Assembly (NCBI RefSeq): GCF_019703515.2
Contig: NC_059363.1
Span: 1,268,501-1,332,500, forward strand
Length of the DNA stretch: 64,000 nucleotides
Source: Myxocyprinus asiaticus
Lineage: Eukaryota; Chordata; Actinopteri; Cypriniformes; Catostomidae
Direction of reading: 5' to 3'
Made by a program: the position numbers and the translations under genes. How positions within the stretch are numbered: position 1 is the stretch's first letter; the number at the start of each line of letters is the position of its first letter. Of this stretch, positions 58,129 to 64,000 are shown piece after piece. The notes below the pieces were generated by a model. That model did no database searches, was not told the origin of the DNA, and worked only from the letters and a program-made list of their open reading frames with translations.

Positions 58129-58570
58129 TTATAGTATATGTGCTTTTCCGTTTTCCCACTGTGCTCCCAGAAATCTTGAATTCTTTCCGCTTTGTTGACT
58201 TGTTGATATGATGTTGGGCTCCATCCTACGACGTTATTCATCCGGTTTGTTCCACGCACATGCAAACTCTCCAAAAACCTGTAAGAACGCTGCTAATGTG
58301 TTTTCATGGCCACATATGCCGCGTTCTCCGGGAGAAACCCAAGTGTGTTAAACCGCTTTCTCTTAATCCTTTAAATGGCGTAAGAAAAATGGCATTCTCG
58401 TTTACACGACGTTTCAGAATGCCGCTTTCTGCAAAAACCCTGGAATAAACCGTTTTCTTAAGTGCATGTAAACGGGGTCAGTATTTTGCCACAAACTCTG
58501 TCACTTGGTAGAATCCAGCCAGATTTCACAAATGTCAACATTAAAAGGGTGCAAAGTTGAAAGAAAATAC
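58129..58570. other. akt1 intron segment
   Basis: Unique or old-repeat sequence (patches such as GTGCATGTAAACGGGGTCAG at 58462-58480 look like dispersed termini). No gene recognised. Confidence 0.35.
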
Positions 58571-58584
58571 AACCCAGACTAAAT

Positions 58585-59009
58585 TTTCTCCCCAATTTGG
58601 AATGCCCAATTCCCAATGTGCTCTAAGTCCTCGTGGTGGCGTAGTGACTCGCCTCAATCCGGGTGGCGGAGGACGAATCTCAGTTGCCTCCACGTCTGCA
58701 ACCGTCAATCCGCGCATCTTATCACGTGGCTTGTTGAGTGCGTTACGCGGAGACGTAGTGCATGTGGAGGCTTCACGCTATTCTCCGCAGCATCCACGCA
58801 CAACTCACCACGCGCCCCACTGAGAGCGAGAACCACATTATAGTGACCACGAGGAGGTTACCCCATGTGACTCTACCCTCCCTAGCAACCGGGCCAATTT
58901 GGTTGCTTAGGAGACCAGGCTGGAGTCACTCAGCACGCCCTGGATTCGAACTTGCGACTCCAGGGGTGTTAGTCAGCGTCAGTACTCGCTGAGATACCCA
59001 GGCCCCCCC
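58585..59009 (-). mobile_element. tRNA-derived SINE, copy 8, full length with target duplication
   Basis: Flanked by a perfect 14-bp duplication AACCCAGACTAAAT (58571-58584, 59010-59023). Head at the right (GAGATACCCAGGCCCCCCC), B-box region GATTCGAACTTGCGACTCC, 3' tail CCCCAATTTGGAATGCCCAA at the left. The long duplication indicates a young insertion. Confidence 0.94.
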
Positions 59010-59023
59010 AACCCAGACTAAAT

Positions 59024-59805
59024 GAAATATCGTTTCATTTGCAATAAGGATAAACATGGCATAAAAGAAAAGATGTTAGTGTGGACAAAGTCATATGAGT
59101 ACGACAACTGATTCAGAACATGCAAAACCTTCTCACAGGCTGTCTGATAGTTTCATCCAAACCTGAATTCGATTTCACTCTTATTTTTCGCTTCACATTG
59201 TATTATTTCACTTCAAACCGCTGTACATTTGTGTCATCAATGGAATAGTACGCCAGAGTAGACCAGATCATTTTTATAGCAATTGCAAACCATACAGCAG
59301 TCAGCACATTTTTAAAATTCTACAAACAAACAAACAAACAAATCGAACTCGTGCATCAAATGGACTGGAGAAACAAAGCTCTAGGATACAGGATAAATAA
59401 TAAATAAAATGATACAGGATAAGTAAATCTAGACAGAGCAAAATTGTAGATCAGCACTTTAGCTTAGTATTCCAATTGGTTTTCATTGTTACATGGGACA
59501 TTTTATTTCAGGTGTCTTCATACCTGGTACAATAAGTCTGAACTACAGTACCAGTAATGTTTGAACATTTGCAAGATTTGCAATCTGTTATCTGAATGAT
59601 CCTATGTGTAGATAAAATTAAGAAAAATGTAAAATCATAGAAAAATGTCTTTTTCACAAGGCTTTCACTTCATAGCATTGGAAGCATGCCTATCCTGTTG
59701 GAACCCATGCAAGCATCTGTATGGATTGCTGGAATTTTGCATTCCTGTTTGTTTGTTTTCTTTGCGCTATTCCAATAAACTTATCCATGGAGTGCTTGTT
59801 TACCG
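59024..59805. other. akt1 intron segment
   Basis: AT-rich with an (AAAC)n run near 59326-59342. No gene recognised. Confidence 0.4.
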
Positions 59806-60190
59806 GAACGAAAGGGGGGGGAATCTACAACACAAAAAGCAGCGGAGGGGGAAAAACTTCCCACAGTGTCGCTATGGTAATCAGCAGGTGCCTCTGGCCG
59901 GCGAGAAGAAGTGAAGCCTTTCTTATGAGCGTGAGAACGAGCGGCCGACCCCTCTCTACCCCCCCAGTGCCTCCGCTCGCCCCCTTTTCTCTCGTAGCTG
60001 TGGCAAAACCCGCCCCAGCGGCAACAGTGGTGGCTGCCAAACGCGCCGTCTGATCCAGCTGCAATGAAAAACCCCATCAACAAAAGACGGAAAGAAAAGG
60101 CAGAGAAAGATGTAGAGACTGCGGAAGAGTTTAAGCTCCTGGTTGTCATGGGAACGTGCCAGCGCCAGGATACGGATGCGGGGACCGGTG
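59806..60190 (+). other. GC-rich island with open frames in the akt1 intron
   Basis: About 380 bp much richer in GC and CpG than its surroundings. Overlapping frames exist on both strands. One short frame from the ATG at 60064 is highly charged (NPINKRRKEKAEKDVETAEE), which is unusual for chance sequence. No protein family was recognised; it could be a retroelement 5' region, a noncoding RNA promoter or an unknown exon. Confidence 0.25.
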
Positions 60191-62910
60191 TCAGAAATGA
60201 ACTGTTTAATTAAGGTGCAACATTTACCCCCTTTAACAATGGTATCTTTTAAATAATCATATTAAGACACATTATAAATCAAGTAGATCTGTCTCTAATT
60301 CTGATGAGCTGTGTTTAAAGCAAAGTTGTTGCACAGTGACTATAAACGCACATTTGTGATTGCACAATTCTTTATTAAAAGTGCCCCGTTGCATAACAGT
60401 TAAAAACTATATTTCTTAGAATAAGAACTGTTTATTCTGATACTTATTCATGTTAAATCGAACTGTTTATTGAACATTGATGTCTTTTATCACAGTACTG
60501 TTGTGCCGTATTACAAAAGCCACTTGCGCCAATTTAAATTGAGTTTCTCAAATGTTTGTTTTGAAGACTTAGGCCACGTCCACACACACATTGATTTTGC
60601 TACGTTTACTCCTCATCCACACTGGAATGCCATTGGCCCTAATAGGGCTGGGTAAACATATTGATTTATCCAATTAAATGCAATTTGCATTTGAACGAAC
60701 GCAATTTTGATTCTCACATTTTTGTCACGTTTGGTGGCATTTTTGCTCTCAGCAAAACCGTGGTGGGGAATGCCCCTTTGGACCTCTGGTGTACCGCTGG
60801 CTCATTGATATGCAGTGGACGGGTCGGTCGGCACAGCTGCAGGATACCCGCTCACAGGGGTCCCAGGAAAAACCAACAAAAGAGCCCCCCCCCCACTCCC
60901 GGTTTTCAGAGATTTTAATTCCCTAAATCCTCTAGCTCTCCTTAAATGTCTCCTTTCTCCTCTCAGAGCCTGTCACCCGCGTTTCCCGTGCTCTCGCGCG
61001 TCCCGAGGCATGAATGCAGCGCCCGTAGGAAGTCTCGGGAACTCACAGGAAGTTCTCCCACTGGGTGTGGGGGCACGGCATTCTCACACGCTTGCTTTCA
61101 TTTGCCCTTTCACAGTTTTCTTCCTCGTGTGTGTCTCTCAGTTTCACTACGTTTCTTTCAGGGTTGGGAATTGAGAACTGGAGTGCTTCTTTAAAAGTAG
61201 TAAAAGAATTATAAATGAAATTGGAATCAGAACAAGCGAACGAATTCACAAAGATCTACTAGGATAAATTCAGTTCGTAAGAAGGAATCTTGCGACAAAC
61301 ATTGACGGTTTAAGAAAAAAGATAAGAACATTCTTAAAGTCTTTTCGGGGGGGAAGAAAATAGTAGTTAAGAAGAATTTTATTCTTAAGAATGTTTCATG
61401 AATGTGGCTCCCGAATCGTTAAAATAGTTTTTTATTTTTAAACAGTTCTCAGTACATGTTTGTTTTGTAGTTTGTATGTTTGTACTTGTTTCTACTGCTC
61501 GGACGATTCATTAGACGTGTCTCAGCATATTTTGAGGCTGATTTTAGAGACCCTATAGGTCAGATCTCTATCATAATAGTCAGCTCCACTCCATAATTAC
61601 CAATAATCACGCATGTTGGGTGAATTTTGGCTGAACTATCCTGGTTTCAGCAGTGCATGAAATAGACTTCGTCTCTCAAAAGAACAAAAGACTGATGAGT
61701 TTCTAGAGAAATGTGTTTGCTTTTGGATGTTTTAAAGGCTAAATTGTGCTTGCAAAATGACTTGCAATGAAAAAGCATCTGAAAAAAAGACACTATGTTT
61801 TGCGACGTTCAAACAACACTCAGTCCAAGTCCATACTAATATCTATTGTTTTGAAAACGCACAGGTTTTCCTATGATCTCACATGCCATCCACACTGGAA
61901 TGGCGTTTCCCTCCACCAAAAACGGAGCATTTTTAAAATGCTCTCCTTGACTGCATACTTGGAAAATTTTGACGTTGGGAAACTGAAACAAAAACGGATT
62001 ATTGTGGATGTGGCATTAGTAGAATGGAGTAATGACAGCTGAAAATGGGGCATTGTCATTACGGGTAAAAAATCTTTCTTAAAATTGCTAAATGATCCCG
62101 GGACTAAAAATCAGCCCAGAACAGGGCAATGGTGACACCAAATGCAAATATTAGCTAATAATTCCGCATACTAAAAATACTAAAAATACAGAATAATGTT
62201 AGAAACATATGTTGCTTACATGCTGTCACTGATTACATACATTTAAAATATTTTAAGTTAAAATAGTATTTTTCTAAAATAATCTAGATCTAGCTTTTCA
62301 GACATTCATATTTAATGGAAGTGCGTGCTTATCCAGTTAAATAATAATAATAATGTATTGATGAATCTAATCAGACATTTGACATTAGGATTATAATCCC
62401 CTATATAGCATTATTATACATAATATTCGGCATTATATATACGTAGTAGATTAATATGTCCCTATTATTAAAACTCTGTCTCGCACTTTCTCCCGCTGCT
62501 GGTTTCAGTTTCCGCAGTTTCAGCCGAACTCATCGTACAGCACCTGTGGCTGCCAGTGTCCAATTGTATTTTAGAGCTTCTTGTGTGCAGTAAAGCGATT
62601 TCAATTTGTGTGCCCGCATTACCTAGGCTTAGGACGTCGCACGTTTAGGATAGAACAGACGCTAAAATAATAATCATAAAAAAAAACGTACCATCTCCAC
62701 AATGCGCATCGTCCGCTATGTATCGCGTCACTATAAACCATTACACCCCTAGAAGCATCAGTTTCTTTCAAAAACAATTTCTTAGTGATACCAAACTTTA
62801 GAACGAAAGTGCTATCTAAATGGGAACATTCCATAGACTTATATTACTATAAACTTACCCGAACCCACTCACTAAACCTAACCCTGTCAGATTTAGTTTT
62901 TTTGCATTAT
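60191..62910. other. akt1 intron segment with possible hAT termini
   Basis: GGCCACGTCCACACACACAT (60570) and the reverse-type GATTATTGTGGATGTGGC (61996-62013) could be ends of one 1.4-kb element, and ATCCACACTGGAATG recurs at 60617 and 61889. The 60760-61190 part is GC-rich with a run of C at 60885-60895. No gene recognised. Confidence 0.35.
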
Positions 62911-62914
62911 TTAA

Positions 62915-63310
62915 ATTTTATATTTTATTTTATCCCTTTCTCTCCCAGTTTGGAATGCCCAATTCCCACTACTTAGTAGGTCCTCGTGGTGGCGTAGTCA
63001 AATCTCAGTTGCCTCCGCTTCTGAGACCGTCAATCCGTGCATCTTATCACATGACTCGTTGTGCATGACACCGCGGAGACTCGCAGCATGTGGAGGCTCA
63101 TGCTACTCTCCACGATCCACACACAACTTACCACACACCCCATTGAGAGCGATAACCACTAATCACAACCACGAGGAGGTTACCCCATGTGACTCTACCC
63201 TCCCTAGCAACCGGGCCAATTTGGTTGCTTAGGAGACCTGGCTGGAGTCACAACTCGCAACTCCAGGGGTGGTAGTCAGCGTCAATACTCGCTCAGCTAC
63301 CCAGGCCCCG
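62915..63310 (-). mobile_element. tRNA-derived SINE, copy 9, subfamily of copy 2
   Basis: Minus-strand copy with head at the right (CTCGCTCAGCTACCCAGGCC), sharing the GCATGACACCGCGGAGAC block with copy 2. Flanked by TTATTTAA (62907-62914 and 63311-63318). Internal deletions remove the block around CTCAATCCGGGTGGCAGAGG and part of the B-box flank. Confidence 0.88.
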
Positions 63311-63318
63311 TTATTTAA

Positions 63319-64000
63319 TTGTTTTATGGATAATTTTTAAAAAAAATGAGGACATCCCAAAATGTCCCAAAGGGAGGTTTTGTCTCATTTAGCTCACTTC
63401 TGGGTACAAATCTGTCTCCAAACTATAGCTACACACACACTTCCAGTTTAGGAACACATAACATCAACACAACACAAAACAAAAACTCCCTGAAACCCAT
63501 TTGTATACACGTGGGTGTCATATTGTCACTGAAACTATGACCGTCTGTGAGATAAGGTCTTCCTGTTTCTTCAAAATCGAATTTGATTAGATGTCTTCAG
63601 TTAACTGGAACAGAAACAAACTAACATCAGGAACATCTGTCAGTCTAATATCAGTCTCTCATAAATATTTCTTTCTGTATTTAGCGATATTTTATTCTAT
63701 GTCAATAAACTTCACATGTGAGCAAGCTGTCCCCTTATTGGTCACTATGTTTGTTCGCTGTTCCAGGATTAAGCTCATCCATTGATATACCGGTTCAAAT
63801 TATATGCCTGTAATAAAATGTGTCAATTATGAGAATTTTTGATCATCGCCAGTTAGAGGTTGTGCTCCAAATGCAAATTATCTGTCACTCGGATGGATAC
63901 GAGTTGTAAAGTTTCCGTCATGGCTATTTTTATCCGTTATTAGTTGCTTTTGCATTATTTCTCCTTAGAAACGTGCCTGTTCTCACAGATCTCTCTCGCA
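63319..64000. other. akt1 intron, end of window
   Basis: Unique sequence; no akt1 exon 2 (expected GEYIKTW) was found up to the last base. Confidence 0.4.

Overview
The window is vertebrate nuclear DNA from a teleost fish, most likely an otophysan or cyprinoid (this rests on repeat content and is inference). It has spliced genes with GT-AG introns, no bacterial-type operons, many hAT and Tc1 elements, foldback MITEs, a CpG-rich tRNA-derived SINE family and long tandem arrays. Four genes are recognised: the last three exons of adss1 (+, 95-751), a complete four-exon siva1 (+, 2827-10091), a single-coding-exon zbtb42 (-, 20362-21873) and the first coding exon of akt1 (+, 43983-44034), whose second coding exon is not seen in the remaining 20 kb.

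These four genes are neighbours on human 14q32.33 (ADSS1-SIVA1-AKT1-ZBTB42). SIVA1 in the block identifies it as the 14q32 paralogon rather than the ADSS2/AKT3/ZBTB18 paralogon on human 1q44. Relative to human, the head-to-head akt1/zbtb42 pair is flipped as a unit.

Layout. 0-0.75 kb: adss1 end. 0.75-2.6 kb: two DNA-transposon relics. 2.6-10.3 kb: siva1, whose introns hold a foldback MITE, a Tc1 relic interrupted by a hAT element that itself carries a SINE, and a second SINE with an 11-bp target duplication. 10.7-17 kb: intergenic MITEs plus two stretches that look like possible conserved noncoding elements. 17.6-21.9 kb: zbtb42 and its probable 3' UTR. 21.9-23.7 kb: its 5' intron, with a degenerate roughly 200-bp tandem repeat, and a CpG cluster that may be its promoter. 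24-29 kb: mostly unrecognised sequence. 29.5-31.7 kb: a 21-bp minisatellite. 32.2-34.4 kb: a tetranucleotide-derived array with higher-order structure. 36-38.6 kb: SINE, hAT relic and an apparently intact Tc1-like transposon. 39.4 kb: a candidate unassigned exon. 42-43.1 kb: a foldback element with a SINE in its loop. 43.9-64 kb: akt1 coding exon 1 and a large repeat-filled intron.

The host genes are not an operon. adss1 makes adenylosuccinate in purine nucleotide synthesis, siva1 encodes a Cys-rich pro-apoptotic adaptor, zbtb42 a BTB zinc-finger repressor and akt1 the PI3K-dependent kinase. No clearly novel biological system was found. The points most worth a second look are the flipped akt1/zbtb42 block, the candidate exon at 39428-39544, the organised satellite arrays between zbtb42 and akt1, and the nested transposons in siva1 intron 1. 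Repeat families are named only as far as termini, target duplications or coding remnants allow; no database was available.
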